This document shows positions 9,011 to 18,453 of a stretch of DNA of 64,000 nucleotides, in pieces. The translations under genes and the position numbers were made by a program. The DNA lies in contig NZ_CP021323.1 of NCBI RefSeq assembly GCF_002155145.1, positions 2,728,001 through 2,792,000 on the forward strand. The letters run 5' to 3'. The stretch comes from Kushneria konosiri. Lineage in GTDB: Bacteria > Pseudomonadota > Gammaproteobacteria > Pseudomonadales > Halomonadaceae. The notes under the pieces are model-generated. The model was not told the DNA's origin, made no database searches, and saw nothing but the letters and a program-made list of their open reading frames with translations. How positions within the stretch are numbered: the first letter of the stretch is position 1; the number at the start of each line of letters is the position of its first letter.

Positions 9011-9147
9011 AGCTCCGCCGGCCCTGCCGGTTCAGTCCTGACGAACCGGCGCCATGAAAGCGTCGAATGGGGTATCAGGAGCTTTCATGGCAGCCTCTGG
9101 CCATGGGCGTACCCTCACGGTCTGGAACACCGTAGAGGGGACGCAAC

Positions 9148-9756
9148 ATGGCATCATTCTGGGCGGGGCTGGGGCTGGGCCTTTCATTGATCATGGCCAT
9201 CGGGGCTCAAAACGCCTTCGTTCTGCGACAGGGGCTGCGCGGCGAGCATCTTTTCATGGTCTGTTTGAGCTGCGCGCTCAGTGATGCGTTGCTGCTTGCA
9301 TTGGGTGTCTATGGTGCGTCAACGCTGACGGAGAGATTTCCTGATCTGGATGTTGTTTTGCGTCTGGCGGGCGCGCTGTTTTTACTGACGTACGGTGTCA
9401 GGAACATGGTCGGCGCGCTGCGCGGTGGTCAGGCACTGGTGCCGAATGAGCCATCGAAAGGCTCATGGCCTCGAACACTGGCGCTATGTCTGGCGCTGAC
9501 CTGGCTCAACCCTCATGTCTATCTCGATACGGTAGTGCTGGCGGGGGCCGTCTCGGCCCAACAGGCATCGAAAGGGGCCTTTCTGATGGGTGCCATCATG
9601 GCTTCCTTCCTGTTCTTTTTCACTCTGGGCCATGGCGCCGGGCGCCTTCGAGCCGTGCTGGCTCGTCCTCGCGCCTGGCAACTGCTGGAGGCCGGCATGG
9701 CACTGGTCATGTGGGGAATAGCCCTGTCACTGCTATGGCCCATGATCAGGCGGTAG
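9148..9756 (+). CDS. LysE/ArgO-family amino-acid exporter
   Basis: A 202-residue inner-membrane protein of the LysE family, which exports basic amino acids such as arginine or lysine. The diagnostic N-terminal IMAIGAQNAFVLRQGLRG and central ALTWLNPHVYLDTVVLAG match ArgO/LysE. Five to six hydrophobic segments are evident. GAGGGG lies seven bases before ATG 9148. Single gene: betC ends 137 bases upstream and a methyltransferase starts 164 bases downstream. No LysG/ArgP regulator is adjacent, so substrate is inferred from family only. Confidence 0.9.
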   Translation: MASFWAGLGLGLSLIMAIGAQNAFVLRQGLRGEHLFMVCLSCALSDALLLALGVYGASTLTERFPDLDVVLRLAGALFLLTYGVRNMVGALRGGQALVPNEPSKGSWPRTLALCLALTWLNPHVYLDTVVLAGAVSAQQASKGAFLMGAIMASFLFFFTLGHGAGRLRAVLARPRAWQLLEAGMALVMWGIALSLLWPMIRR

Positions 9757-9920
9757 GGACAGCGTCATCGTATTTTTGAGGCCATACTGAGCATGAGCGA
9801 CCATCGTTGAATATCATTCATGGCATGGGTGAACAACCCTCGCTGGTGTTCATGACGACGCCACGGCATATTGCGTAACGAAAAGGCTGTTCTGCAGCAT
9901 TTGTTGATTAAGGAATGATC

Positions 9921-11033
9921 ATGTCTTTACCCATGCCTCCCTACCGCGCCGATACGGTGGGCAGCCTGCTGCGCAGCGACACCCTCAAGCATGCCCGTGA
10001 ACAGCATGCTGCGGGCGCCATCGATCAAAAAGCCCTCAAGGCCGTTGAAGACGAAGAAATCACGCGACTGGTCAAAAGGCAGGAGTCTCTGGGGCTCAAG
10101 GCTGTCACGGATGGCGAACTGCGCCGCGCCTGGTGGCACTTTGATTTTCTTGAGCATCTTACCGGCGTTGAAGGATTCGAGTCCGAGCAGGGCATTCAGT
10201 TTCAGGGTCGTCAGACCCCGTCACATGGCGTACGTGTGGTGGATCGTGTCCGCTTCAATCCGCAGCATCCGATGCTTGAGCACTTTCGCTATCTCAAAGA
10301 GCAGACCACCAGCTCGATTGCCAAGATGACGATACCCAGTCCCAGCGTGCTCCATTTTCGCGGCGCCGGGCAGGTTGATCGCAGTGTCTATCCCGAGTGG
10401 GGGAGCTACTTCAACGACCTGGCCGACACCTGGCGTGACGCCATCGCGGCCTTTTACGAGGCGGGCTGTCGCTATCTGCAGCTTGATGACACGGTCTGGG
10501 CCTATCTCTGCTCTGACAGCGAACTTGAGTCGGCGCGCGAGCGGGGTATCGAGTCGCCCGAGAAGCTGCAGCATGTCTACGCTGATGTTCTCAATCGGGC
10601 GCTGGAAGGTCGGCCGGCCGACATGCATATCAGCCTGCACGTCTGTCGTGGCAATTTCCGTTCGACATGGATCAGCGAAGGCGGTTACGAGCCGGTGGCC
10701 AAAACCCTGCTGGGCAGCGTCAATGTCGATGCCTTCTTCCTGGAATATGACACCGACAGGGCCGGTGACTTCCGCCCGCTGCGCTTTCTACCGCGAGGGC
10801 ATCAGCAGGTCGTGCTGGGGCTTGTGACCACCAAGACCGGCGAGCTTGAATCCGCCGAACAGATTCAGGAACGGTTGAAGGAGGCGAGCGACTATGTGCC
10901 AATGGATCAGATCTGTCTGAGCCCGCAGTGCGGTTTTGCCTCGACCCACGAGGGCAACAATCTTACCGAGGATCAGCAGTGGCAAAAGCTGGATCTGATC
11001 GTCAATCTCGCCGAGGAGTTCTGGGGCTACTGA
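9921..11033 (+). CDS. MetE C-terminal-like methyltransferase (YxjG/YxjH-type)
   Basis: A 370-residue protein matching the catalytic C-terminal domain of cobalamin-independent methionine synthase, without the N-terminal half of MetE (about 750 residues). Conserved parts: ADTVGSLLRSD at the N-terminus, VTDGELRRAWWHFDFL, GCRYLQLDDTVWAYLC, HVCRGNFRSTW with the zinc-site His and Cys, and the C-terminal LSPQCGFASTHEGN with the second Cys. Such stand-alone enzymes methylate homocysteine or related thiols from a donor other than long-chain methyltetrahydrofolate; the true donor is unknown here. ATG 9921 is preferred over 9915 because AAGGA (9910-9914) is six bases before it. Followed by a terminator at 11057. 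Confidence 0.9.
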   Translation: MSLPMPPYRADTVGSLLRSDTLKHAREQHAAGAIDQKALKAVEDEEITRLVKRQESLGLKAVTDGELRRAWWHFDFLEHLTGVEGFESEQGIQFQGRQTPSHGVRVVDRVRFNPQHPMLEHFRYLKEQTTSSIAKMTIPSPSVLHFRGAGQVDRSVYPEWGSYFNDLADTWRDAIAAFYEAGCRYLQLDDTVWAYLCSDSELESARERGIESPEKLQHVYADVLNRALEGRPADMHISLHVCRGNFRSTWISEGGYEPVAKTLLGSVNVDAFFLEYDTDRAGDFRPLRFLPRGHQQVVLGLVTTKTGELESAEQIQERLKEASDYVPMDQICLSPQCGFASTHEGNNLTEDQQWQKLDLIVNLAEEFWGY

Positions 11034-11056
11034 GACACCCCTGAGTGCTTGTTTCA

Positions 11057-11088
11057 ACGCCTGATCGAAAGCCGGTCAGGCGTTTTTT
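11057..11088 (+). terminator. Rho-independent terminator after the MetE-like gene
   Basis: ACGCCTGA (11057-11064) pairs with TCAGGCGT (11076-11083), followed by a T run to 11088. It lies 24 bases after the stop codon and well before the MATE start. Confidence 0.85.
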
Positions 11089-11171
11089 ATGCGCTTTTGC
11101 ATGGCGATGGCTGCACAAGCGGATGTGTCCCGCTATCGTTGTCGCATGTTCTTCTGCAAAAGGCATCTCCC

Positions 11172-12614
11172 TTGGCACGACCGACAGGCACGCGCAGTGC
11201 CTCACGCTATCAGGCGTCATTGCTGGAGGGCCCGGTTCTGGGCTCGCTGCTAAAATTGTCCATCCCGATCGTGCTGGCCAACATCCTGCAGTCGGGCTAT
11301 CAGCTGATCGATGCCTTCTGGGTCGGCCGGCTGGGTGGACACGCGGTGGCCGCCGTTTCGGTCAGTTTCCCGGTGACCTTTTTGCTGATTGCGTTGGGGT
11401 CCGGCTTCAGCATGGCCGGCTCCACCCTGGTGGCGCAGCACATGGGGGCTGGTAATCATCACCGGGTCAATCAGGTGGCGGGGCAGACGATTTTGCTGGT
11501 GGTGGTGACCTCGTTGAGCCTCTCTTTGATCGGTATTTTGCTGGCGCCGGGCCTGTTGGGACTGTTAGGCGTCGAAGAGGACGTGTATGACGCGGCGCTG
11601 GTCTTTTTACGCATTTCAATGGCGGCCATGGTCTTCACCTTCGGCTTTTCAATGTTTCAGGCGCTGATGCGTGGAGTCGGGGAGGTACGCCTGCCGCTCT
11701 ATATCGTGACCGGCACGGTGCTGTTGAATGTGGTGCTGGACCCGTTATTTATCTTCGGTTTCAACCTGGGGGTGGGAGGCGCGGCACTGGCGACGCTGGT
11801 CACCCAGGCGCTGGCGCTGGGCACCGGACTTTGGCTGCTGGTACGCGGACGTCACGGTATTGTGCTCACACGCCATGACCTGCGCCCTGATACGGTCTTC
11901 ATTCGTCGTGCGCTGTCGCTGGGACTGCCGGCCTCGGTCGAGCTGTCGGCCCGGGCGCTGGGCATGAATGTGATGGTCTTTCTGGTCACGGGGTTCGGTA
12001 CCGTCACCATTGCCGCCTACGGCGTGGGTACCAATATCATGGCCTTTGTGATTATTCCGGCGCTGGGGCTTTCGATGTCCACAGCGGCACTGGTGGGGCA
12101 GAACATCGGCGCCGGGCAGATTGAGCGCGCCGGGCGGATTGCCCGCCTTTCGGCCCTGATCGCGCTGGTCGCCCTGAGCGTTATCGGCCTTTTGGTCTTT
12201 ACGTTTGCCCGCGAGCTGGTGGCCTTTTTCGTGCCGGGAGATGAGGCAATTATCGAGGCTGGTAGTCATTTCCTTCACATTACGTCGCTGACGTTCGGGT
12301 TTATTGGTGCCCAGATGGCACTGACCGGGGTCTTTCGGGCGGCAGGGCATACCGTGGTGGCGATGTTGCTGGCGCTGGTGTCACAGTGGGTGTTGCAGTT
12401 CCCGCTGGCCTTTATTCTGTCACGCGATACCGTCATGGGTGTGGATGGCATCTGGTGGGCCTTTCCGATCACCAACATGGTCACGGCATTGATCGCGCTG
12501 ATTCTTTTCATGCGGGGGGGCTGGCAGAAGGGTCGGCTGGCAGAGCGGGAAGATCCGCTGAGTGCTCGGGTCTCCGACGACATCATCAGCAAGGGCCCCG
12601 GGCCGGGCACCTGA
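11172..12614 (+). CDS. MATE-family multidrug/toxin exporter
   Basis: A 480-residue polytopic inner-membrane transporter with about twelve hydrophobic segments. MATE features include LKLSIPIVLANILQSGYQLI, DAFWVGRLGGHAVAAVSVSF, the mid-protein LGLPASVELSARALGMNVMV, and the repeat-half GTNIMAFVIIPALGLSMSTA then LVGQNIGAG. Family members extrude cationic drugs or metabolites in exchange for Na+ or H+. The start is unsure: the frame is open through the upstream terminator, and TTG 11172 (AAGG eight bases before) is the first plausible start after it; TTG 11220 is an alternative. No dedicated regulator adjoins. Confidence 0.88.
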   Translation: MARPTGTRSASRYQASLLEGPVLGSLLKLSIPIVLANILQSGYQLIDAFWVGRLGGHAVAAVSVSFPVTFLLIALGSGFSMAGSTLVAQHMGAGNHHRVNQVAGQTILLVVVTSLSLSLIGILLAPGLLGLLGVEEDVYDAALVFLRISMAAMVFTFGFSMFQALMRGVGEVRLPLYIVTGTVLLNVVLDPLFIFGFNLGVGGAALATLVTQALALGTGLWLLVRGRHGIVLTRHDLRPDTVFIRRALSLGLPASVELSARALGMNVMVFLVTGFGTVTIAAYGVGTNIMAFVIIPALGLSMSTAALVGQNIGAGQIERAGRIARLSALIALVALSVIGLLVFTFARELVAFFVPGDEAIIEAGSHFLHITSLTFGFIGAQMALTGVFRAAGHTVVAMLLALVSQWVLQFPLAFILSRDTVMGVDGIWWAFPITNMVTALIALILFMRGGWQKGRLAEREDPLSARVSDDIISKGPGPGT

Positions 12615-12668
12615 GTGCGCTTTCGGACGGCTCGATTAATCGACAATCAATAAAGAGGAGAGCGGCAC

Positions 12669-13268
12669 ATGGCAGACAACCACCGGTTTGATGCAGCGAT
12701 GGCACAGCTGGACGCGTTGCACGCTGAAGATCCGCGCATGGAGACGGTCGACGGTGAAGAAGTGCCCTACGAGCTTTTGTACGCTCAGCGCATGAGTGAA
12801 TGGCTCGAGCGGCTTGAAAGTGATGCCAGCGAGACACTGCAGCTGGCGGTGCGTGCCCAGCACCTGAAGCGTTGGGAAGTGCCGCGCGACAGCTATCCGA
12901 TGGATCGCCCCGGCTATCATGCCTGGCGCACCGGTCTCAAGACGCGACAGGCCGACATGGCTGCCGATGTCTTGCGTCAGGCAGGCTATGACGAAACGGC
13001 CTGCGCCCGAGTGGCCGCGCTGGTGCGCAAGGAAGATCTGAAAAACGACGAAGAGACGCGTGCCCTTGAAGACGCCGCGTGTCTGGTCTTTTTGCAGGAT
13101 TATTATGCGTCCTTTGCCGCCGAGCACGACGATGACAAGGTCATCGGGATTTTACGCAAGACCCTGCGCAAGATGTCCGCCGAGGGGCACCGTCTGGCCG
13201 GCGAGATTGTGCTGGAAGGTCGTGCCCGAGCGCTTGTTGAAAAGGCCGTTGCCATGGAGACATGCTGA
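12669..13268 (+). CDS. DUF4202 family protein
   Basis: A 199-residue soluble protein of the DUF4202 family, function unknown. Motifs seen: the N-terminal FDAAMAQLDALHAEDPR, ELLYAQRMSEWLERL, AVRAQHLKRWEVPRDSYPMD, GYHAWRT and LEDAACLVFLQDYYASF. The conserved His/Arg/Asp residues (AQHLKRW, LEDAACLVFL) suggest a helical HD-like enzyme, but I would not assign activity. GAGGAGAG lies upstream of ATG 12669. It follows the MATE gene by 54 bases on the same strand and may share its transcript. A bidirectional terminator at 13316 separates it from the convergent chemoreceptor. Confidence 0.85.
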   Translation: MADNHRFDAAMAQLDALHAEDPRMETVDGEEVPYELLYAQRMSEWLERLESDASETLQLAVRAQHLKRWEVPRDSYPMDRPGYHAWRTGLKTRQADMAADVLRQAGYDETACARVAALVRKEDLKNDEETRALEDAACLVFLQDYYASFAAEHDDDKVIGILRKTLRKMSAEGHRLAGEIVLEGRARALVEKAVAMETC

Positions 13269-13315
13269 CAGCCAAGACACATGCAGTGTTGACCTGACAG
13301 GGTCAGGATGACATT

Positions 13316-13345
13316 AAAAACCCCGCCATTTGGCGGGGTTTTTTT
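13316..13345. terminator. Bidirectional rho-independent terminator
   Basis: An A run, CCCCGCC (13321-13327), ATTT loop, GGCGGGG (13332-13338), then a T run. It serves the DUF4202 gene on the plus strand and the chemoreceptor on the minus strand, which converge here. Confidence 0.9.
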
Positions 13346-13358
13346 GAGAGCGAAGGGA

Positions 13359-15065
13359 TCAGAACTCGGCCCACTCTTCGACCTCATGGTGCTGTACGGT
13401 CGTCGGGCGTTTGAGCTCGGTTCGAGGTGATGTAGACGGTGCTCTTGTCGGCCGCACGGGTGAAGGTGTGGTTTCACTCGCTGACCTGACATCTGCCGTC
13501 GAGGCGCGGACAGGAGCACCGACATCGACCCTGAAAAACGATATTTCCTGCTGAAGCTCGGCGGCGCGATCGCGCAGGGCGCGACTGGCCATGCCTGATT
13601 CTTCAACCAGCGCTGCGTTTTGCTGGGTGACAGCGTCCATCTGGGAGACGGCCACATTGACCTGGTCGATACCGGTGGCCTGTTCACGGCTGGCCACGGC
13701 GATTTCGCTGACCAGATCAGTGACGCGCTTCACGCTCGAGACAATCTCGGTCAACGTCCGGCCCGAGCGGTTGACAAGCTCGGCCCCGGTATCCACACGT
13801 TTGACGCTTTCTTCTACCAGCTGCTTGATTTCACGGGCCGCGTTGGCGCTGCGTCCGGCGAGATTGCGAACCTCGTTGGCCACCACTGCAAACCCGCGGC
13901 CCTGTTCGCCGGCGCGTGCAGCCTCGACCGAGGAATTGAGCGCCAGAAGGTTGGTCTGGAAAGCGATCTCATCGATCAGGGAGACGATCGTGGCGATCTT
14001 GTGGCTCGAGGCGCTGATCTCGCCCATGGCAGATACAGCGTTTTGGACCACGTCGCCGCCGGTCTGGGCCTGCTGGCTGACCTCACGAACCAGTCGGTCG
14101 GCCTGAGCCGCATTGTCGGCGTTATGCCGTACCGTGGTGGTGATCTCCTCCATCGAGGCGGCCGTTTCCTCAAGACTTGCCGCCTGCTCCTGAGTGCGGC
14201 GATTAAGATCCTCGTTGCCGCGGGTAATGTTTTGAGCAGCGTCGTTGACGGCAACGGCGTTATGGCCAACCGAGCGAATGACCTCTGACATTCTGTGCTG
14301 CATGGCGGTCAGTGCCCGCAGCATGTCCCCGAACTCGTCCTTGCAGGTAATGTCAGTCTCGACAGCCAGATTGCCCTGTGCCAGCTCATTGGCGAAGTGA
14401 CGTGCCTTGCCCAGCGGGGCCATGATGCCGCGTACCAGCCAGACCGACAGGGCCAGTGAAAGCACGATGGCCAGTGCAATGACACCCAGTACAACGGTCT
14501 TCAGTGCCTCATAGGCGGTGTCGCTTTGCTGATAATAAAGGCCGGCGTGGGTCACTTCGCGCTCGATCAATGCCTCAATGCCCGGAATGACCACCTTGTA
14601 ATCCTGTCGGATGGCGGCGTCATTAAACGCTTCCGCGGCGAGGAAGTCGCCGGTGGCCATGATGTCCATCATGCGTTGCAGGTTGGACTGCAGGGTAGTG
14701 ACGGACTGCTGTAGCTGAGTGGCCTGCTGGCGTTCTTCGGGGTCTGTTATGACGCCAAGATAGGTGGTCATGGCAGCATTGGTGATGACATCGTTTTGTG
14801 ACATTTCCGCTTTTGTGGTCAGGGCCGTCGCGGGATTGCGGTCGCGCTGCTCGGCCACCATCTTGACACGGTTGCTCAATAGGGTTGCGCGCACGGCGCT
14901 CAGCTTTTCGATGGCGGTCACGTTGTATTTGTAAGTGGCTTCCAGCGCCTGCTGTGATTTGTGCGCGCTATAGATGCCCAATGCTCCCACTATCAGCAGC
15001 AACATGATGCAGATGGCCAGACTGCCCGAGAGGCGGAGTCGAACGCTCTTTTTGGGGTTCAGCAT
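13359..15065 (-). CDS. Methyl-accepting chemotaxis protein
   Basis: A 568-residue chemoreceptor. Order: short cytoplasmic tail, membrane segment ([17 protein letters not shown]), helical periplasmic sensor of about 150 residues (four-helix-bundle, Tar-like), second membrane segment ([20 protein letters not shown]), HAMP linker, and a cytoplasmic signalling domain. The hairpin tip [20 protein letters not shown] differs from the usual NAAVEAA. The C-terminus EEWAEF fits the W-x-x-F tether that recruits CheR/CheB in Tar-type receptors, after a Pro/Ser/Thr-rich linker. ATG 15065 is chosen over 15074 because GAGGA (15075-15079) needs about nine bases of spacing. Ligand unknown; no che genes nearby. 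Confidence 0.93.
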   Translation of the reverse strand: MLNPKKSVRLRLSGSLAICIMLLLIVGALGIYSAHKSQQALEATYKYNVTAIEKLSAVRATLLSNRVKMVAEQRDRNPATALTTKAEMSQNDVITNAAMTTYLGVITDPEERQQATQLQQSVTTLQSNLQRMMDIMATGDFLAAEAFNDAAIRQDYKVVIPGIEALIEREVTHAGLYYQQSDTAYEALKTVVLGVIALAIVLSLALSVWLVRGIMAPLGKARHFANELAQGNLAVETDITCKDEFGDMLRALTAMQHRMSEVIRSVGHNAVAVNDAAQNITRGNEDLNRRTQEQAASLEETAASMEEITTTVRHNADNAAQADRLVREVSQQAQTGGDVVQNAVSAMGEISASSHKIATIVSLIDEIAFQTNLLALNSSVEAARAGEQGRGFAVVANEVRNLAGRSANAAREIKQLVEESVKRVDTGAELVNRSGRTLTEIVSSVKRVTDLVSEIAVASREQATGIDQVNVAVSQMDAVTQQNAALVEESGMASRALRDRAAELQQEISFFRVDVGAPVRASTADVRSASETTPSPVRPTRAPSTSPRTELKRPTTVQHHEVEEWAEF

Positions 15066-15430
15066 TTTATGCATTCCTCAAATGATTGATCAGATCGCTT
15101 CCGCTGCGAGTTGATCGCGCACCCGGCGCAGATTCTGGCGTGATGGAGTGGATCGAAATAATTCCAGATGTTTACGAGGCGCTATATCGACCGTTTCCGG
15201 TTTTACTCGAGCACCATGAAAGCTATCAGCACAATTAACTTATGCTAAACAAGCCTCGTTTAGGATATCGATCAGCCACCGTGCTGAAGGCCTGTCCTGC
15301 GTAAAGTTTCCCGCTCTGGTGCCGATGATGGTGGGTATCCGATGGGTCATTATTGATAGGCCAGCGCCTGGCCGGGTGATGTCATGACATCGCGTGAATG
15401 CCGGGACTGATATGGGCGGGGAAAACCTGA
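15066..15430. other. Gene-free region between chemoreceptor and cupredoxin operon
   Basis: A 365-base divergent intergenic region. I see no convincing coding sequence. It should contain promoters for the chemoreceptor and for the four-gene operon starting at 15431. One palindromic element stands out: CTAAAC (15245-15250), seven bases, GTTTAG (15258-15263), about 170 bases before the operon start. No clear sigma28 promoter was found for the chemoreceptor. Confidence 0.45.
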
Positions 15431-16105
15431 ATGATGTATTCCCTGAAGGGATGTCTGGTGGTGCTGCTTTTGCTGATGACTTTGACGGCAAGGGCGGAAG
15501 GGTCACTTCTGATCACGCAGGCAGGCAGTGATGTGCCGCTTGACCAGGCCGTGATTGAAATCATGCTTTCAGGCCAAAAGACATACACCAGAGTGCAGGA
15601 TGACTATCAAATCGTTCAGCGCAGGGCGCGGTTTGATCCTTTGGTGACCGTGATTCCTGCCGGGGCGAGTGTCACCTTTCCCAATCAGGATACGACCCGC
15701 CATCAGGTCTTTTCCTTTTCGCCGCCCAGGGTGTTCAGCCTCGATCTCTATCTGCGGGAAACACCGCCGCCGGTGTCGTTCGAGCGCCCGGGTGTTGAAG
15801 TGCTGGGCTGCAATATTCATGACTCGATGCAGGCCTTCATCGTCATCAGTGAAGCCCCCTTTTTTGCCATGACCGATCGAAGCGGTCGTATCGATCTGGA
15901 TTCATTGCCGCCGGGCCGCTATCCGATGCGGATCTGGCATCCGCGTCTTGATGATACCCACCAGCAGTGGTGGCAGGGTGAGGTCGACACCCGTCTTGAC
16001 AATCATGTGTCGCTGACGCTTGACGCGACGCCAGTATCTCCGGCCGAACCTTCTCTTTTGCAGCGGCGCTTTCAGCGTGGGCTCGAGCACCAGGAGCATC
16101 CGTAA
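15431..16105 (+). CDS. Periplasmic cupredoxin-like protein (methylamine-utilization-like)
   Basis: A 224-residue exported protein: signal peptide with hydrophobic LVVLLLLMTLTARA. The central part resembles type-1 copper proteins: VTFPNQDTTRHQVFSFSPP supplies a His, and VLGCNIHDSMQAFIVI supplies the Cys, His and Met of a plastocyanin-like copper site. The C-terminal portion (DSLPPGRYPMRIWHPRLDD) looks like a carboxypeptidase-regulatory or beta-sandwich extension. Such proteins are often labelled methylamine utilization proteins and are found directly upstream of EAL-domain genes; no mau genes occur here. Its stop overlaps the next ATG (TAATG at 16103-16107), showing translational coupling. Copper binding is inferred from spacing of ligands. 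Confidence 0.8.
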   Translation: MMYSLKGCLVVLLLLMTLTARAEGSLLITQAGSDVPLDQAVIEIMLSGQKTYTRVQDDYQIVQRRARFDPLVTVIPAGASVTFPNQDTTRHQVFSFSPPRVFSLDLYLRETPPPVSFERPGVEVLGCNIHDSMQAFIVISEAPFFAMTDRSGRIDLDSLPPGRYPMRIWHPRLDDTHQQWWQGEVDTRLDNHVSLTLDATPVSPAEPSLLQRRFQRGLEHQEHP

Positions 16106-18453
16106 TGTCCTTTCGACGGCGTTTGTTGCTGGTCATGCTGGCCGTGCTGGTAATCGCACAGCTGGGTACGGCTGTGGCAACGCTTGACACCATTCGTCGC
16201 GATGTCCTGCAAAAGGGCAGTCGCGAGATCGATGTGGCCCTTGATGTCACCCGTGAGCTGCTGGTCGAACGAGGCCGTCATCTGCGCGATAACGTGGCCG
16301 TTCTGGCGTCCGATTTCGGCTTTCGTTCAGCCGTGGCGACTCAGGACACCAATACCCTGAACAGTGTGCTGCTCAACCACGGTGAGCGAGCGGGCGCCGA
16401 TATGGTGCTGCTGACCGATCCCGAAGGCCGGATTCTGGCCGGTAGCCATCAGGACGTGGGCACTGAAATGCCGTTTGAGTCGCTATGGCAGGAAGCAGGC
16501 AATCATGACAGTGCCGTGGGCGTGGTACTGCAGGATGGTGTGCCCTATCAGATGGTGCTGATGCCGGTACGTGCGCCGGCCTTGATGGGCTGGGTGGGCA
16601 TGGGGTTCATGCTTGATGATCAGCTGGCGCACGAGATTGGCGCACTGACGCGCCTGTCGGTCAGCTTCATGGTCGATGAGCCGGGACATGAGAATACGCC
16701 ACCGGCCTTCGTCGTGGGCGCGCTTCAGACGGCTTCTGCATCAGTGCTTGATACCTTCCGTAATGCCCTGATGCAGGGACGCTTTATCGATCACAGTGAC
16801 ATGGAAGAGATGACTGACACGCTGGCACGGGCCACGCTGTTGCAGGCAGATGACTCAGGCAGAACCTGGGTCATTATTCAGCATGGTCGGGGTGATCTGC
16901 TCGCCGTCTATGATGCGTTGAGCTGGCAGCTGCTGTTGATCTTCGCCGCCATGCTGGTACTGACCGCCATCGTGGCAGCACTGATCGCCCGCAGCATGAC
17001 GCGACCGCTGCTTCGACTCGTCGAGTCGGCACGTCGTATCGGGCGAGGTGAGCGTCTTCGGGTGCTCGATCATGGTCGCCACCGCGAGATCGGTTTATTG
17101 GCCGATACCCTGATGGATATGCAGGCCGATATCGATCAGCGAGAAGAGCGGCTGCTCCATCAGGCACGGCATGACCGACTGACCGGGCTTTCCAATCGAG
17201 ACAGTGCCCAGCGCGACATTGCTCGTACCATTGAGCGCGACGTGCCTTTTACGCTGGTGCGCCTCTCGATTGTAGGATTTCGCCAGATCAACGACACCTT
17301 TGGCTATAACGTGGGCGATGAAGTGCTATGCATGCTGGCCAGGCGTCTTGAAGCATCGGGGCTTGCACATCAGCAAACCTATCGTCTTGGTGGTGACGAG
17401 TTTTTGCTGTTGTTGCCGGGCGAAGGTGTCACTAGACAGTGCATGATGACATGGTACGAACATCTGACCGAGCCCTTTGAGCATGAAGGTTCGCCGATTG
17501 CACTGACGATTGTGGCCGGTGAAGTCAGCTATCCGGAGCATGGCAATAGCGCCGGACTGTTGCTGCGTTGCGCTGAAATCGCCATGGATCGCGCCCGCCA
17601 CGGGCATGCCCGCTACGTGCGCTATGAACAGGGGCAGGACGAACAGCATCAGCGTCGTCTGGCGCTGGCACGTGATCTGGGCACCGCCGTTGAACAGGAT
17701 CAGCTCGCCATGGTGTATCAGCCCAAGATCGTGGCCAGAAGCGGCGATGTCATGGGCTTTGAAGCCCTGATGCGCTGGAACCATGCCAGATTCGGCTTTG
17801 TGCCGCCGGATGAGTTCATTGCACTGGCCGAGCAGACCGGGCGCATCACGCAATTGACCCAATGGATGCTGCGCACGGTTTGCCGTCAGATTGATCTATG
17901 GGCTCAGCAGGGAGAGCGTGTATGCGTTGCGATCAATCTGTCGGCGCAGGATGTCATGGATATCACGCTGCCCGAGCGTATTCATCTGCTGTTGCAGGAT
18001 TATCAGCTTGGTCCGGAACAGTTGCGACTCGAGGTCACCGAAAGCGCGCTGATTCAGGACCCAGCGCTGGCCCAGAGCAATCTGAATGCCCTGCGCGATG
18101 CCGGTCTTCACATTGCCGTCGATGATTATGGCACCGGTTATTCCTCGCTTTCTCAGCTCAAGCGCCTTCCGGTGCAGGAGCTCAAGATCGACAAGTCCTT
18201 TATTTTAAAGCTCGATCACGATTCAGAGGATCGCATCATCGTGCGCTCTACCATTGAGCTTGCGCACAGCCTGGGGTTGAGCGTGGTGGCTGAAGGGGTC
18301 GAGACCGAGGCTTCACGTCGGCTGCTGGCGACCATGGGTTGTGATGTGCTGCAGGGTTATCTGATTTCTCGACCAATGCCGTCCGACCAGATCATCAGCT
18401 GGCTCGGTCATTACCGCAACGGGGATACCACAGCCCGGAGGGCGCAGGGATGA
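16105..18453 (+). CDS. Membrane-bound GGDEF-EAL c-di-GMP enzyme
   Basis: A 782-residue bifunctional c-di-GMP protein. N-terminal membrane helix (LLLVMLAVLVIAQLGTAV), about 240-residue periplasmic sensor, second helix (LLLIFAAMLVLTAIVAALIA), HAMP, GGDEF domain with an intact GGDEF motif at residues 429-433, then an EAL domain with E553-A-L and the conserved catalytic stretches (INLSAQDV, LEVTESALI, VDDYGTGYSSLSQL, KIDKSFI, VAEGVETEA). No RxxD inhibitory site is visible in front of GGDEF. Both activities could be retained. It overlaps the neighbours on both sides (TAATG and ATGA), so it is the centre of a four-gene operon and its periplasmic part may read the cupredoxin or globin. Confidence 0.93.
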   Translation: MSFRRRLLLVMLAVLVIAQLGTAVATLDTIRRDVLQKGSREIDVALDVTRELLVERGRHLRDNVAVLASDFGFRSAVATQDTNTLNSVLLNHGERAGADMVLLTDPEGRILAGSHQDVGTEMPFESLWQEAGNHDSAVGVVLQDGVPYQMVLMPVRAPALMGWVGMGFMLDDQLAHEIGALTRLSVSFMVDEPGHENTPPAFVVGALQTASASVLDTFRNALMQGRFIDHSDMEEMTDTLARATLLQADDSGRTWVIIQHGRGDLLAVYDALSWQLLLIFAAMLVLTAIVAALIARSMTRPLLRLVESARRIGRGERLRVLDHGRHREIGLLADTLMDMQADIDQREERLLHQARHDRLTGLSNRDSAQRDIARTIERDVPFTLVRLSIVGFRQINDTFGYNVGDEVLCMLARRLEASGLAHQQTYRLGGDEFLLLLPGEGVTRQCMMTWYEHLTEPFEHEGSPIALTIVAGEVSYPEHGNSAGLLLRCAEIAMDRARHGHARYVRYEQGQDEQHQRRLALARDLGTAVEQDQLAMVYQPKIVARSGDVMGFEALMRWNHARFGFVPPDEFIALAEQTGRITQLTQWMLRTVCRQIDLWAQQGERVCVAINLSAQDVMDITLPERIHLLLQDYQLGPEQLRLEVTESALIQDPALAQSNLNALRDAGLHIAVDDYGTGYSSLSQLKRLPVQELKIDKSFILKLDHDSEDRIIVRSTIELAHSLGLSVVAEGVETEASRRLLATMGCDVLQGYLISRPMPSDQIISWLGHYRNGDTTARRAQG

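Noticed and set aside
15100-15240. sigma28 flagellar promoter for the chemoreceptor
   Set aside because: TAAA- and CGATA-like words occur but with wrong spacing.
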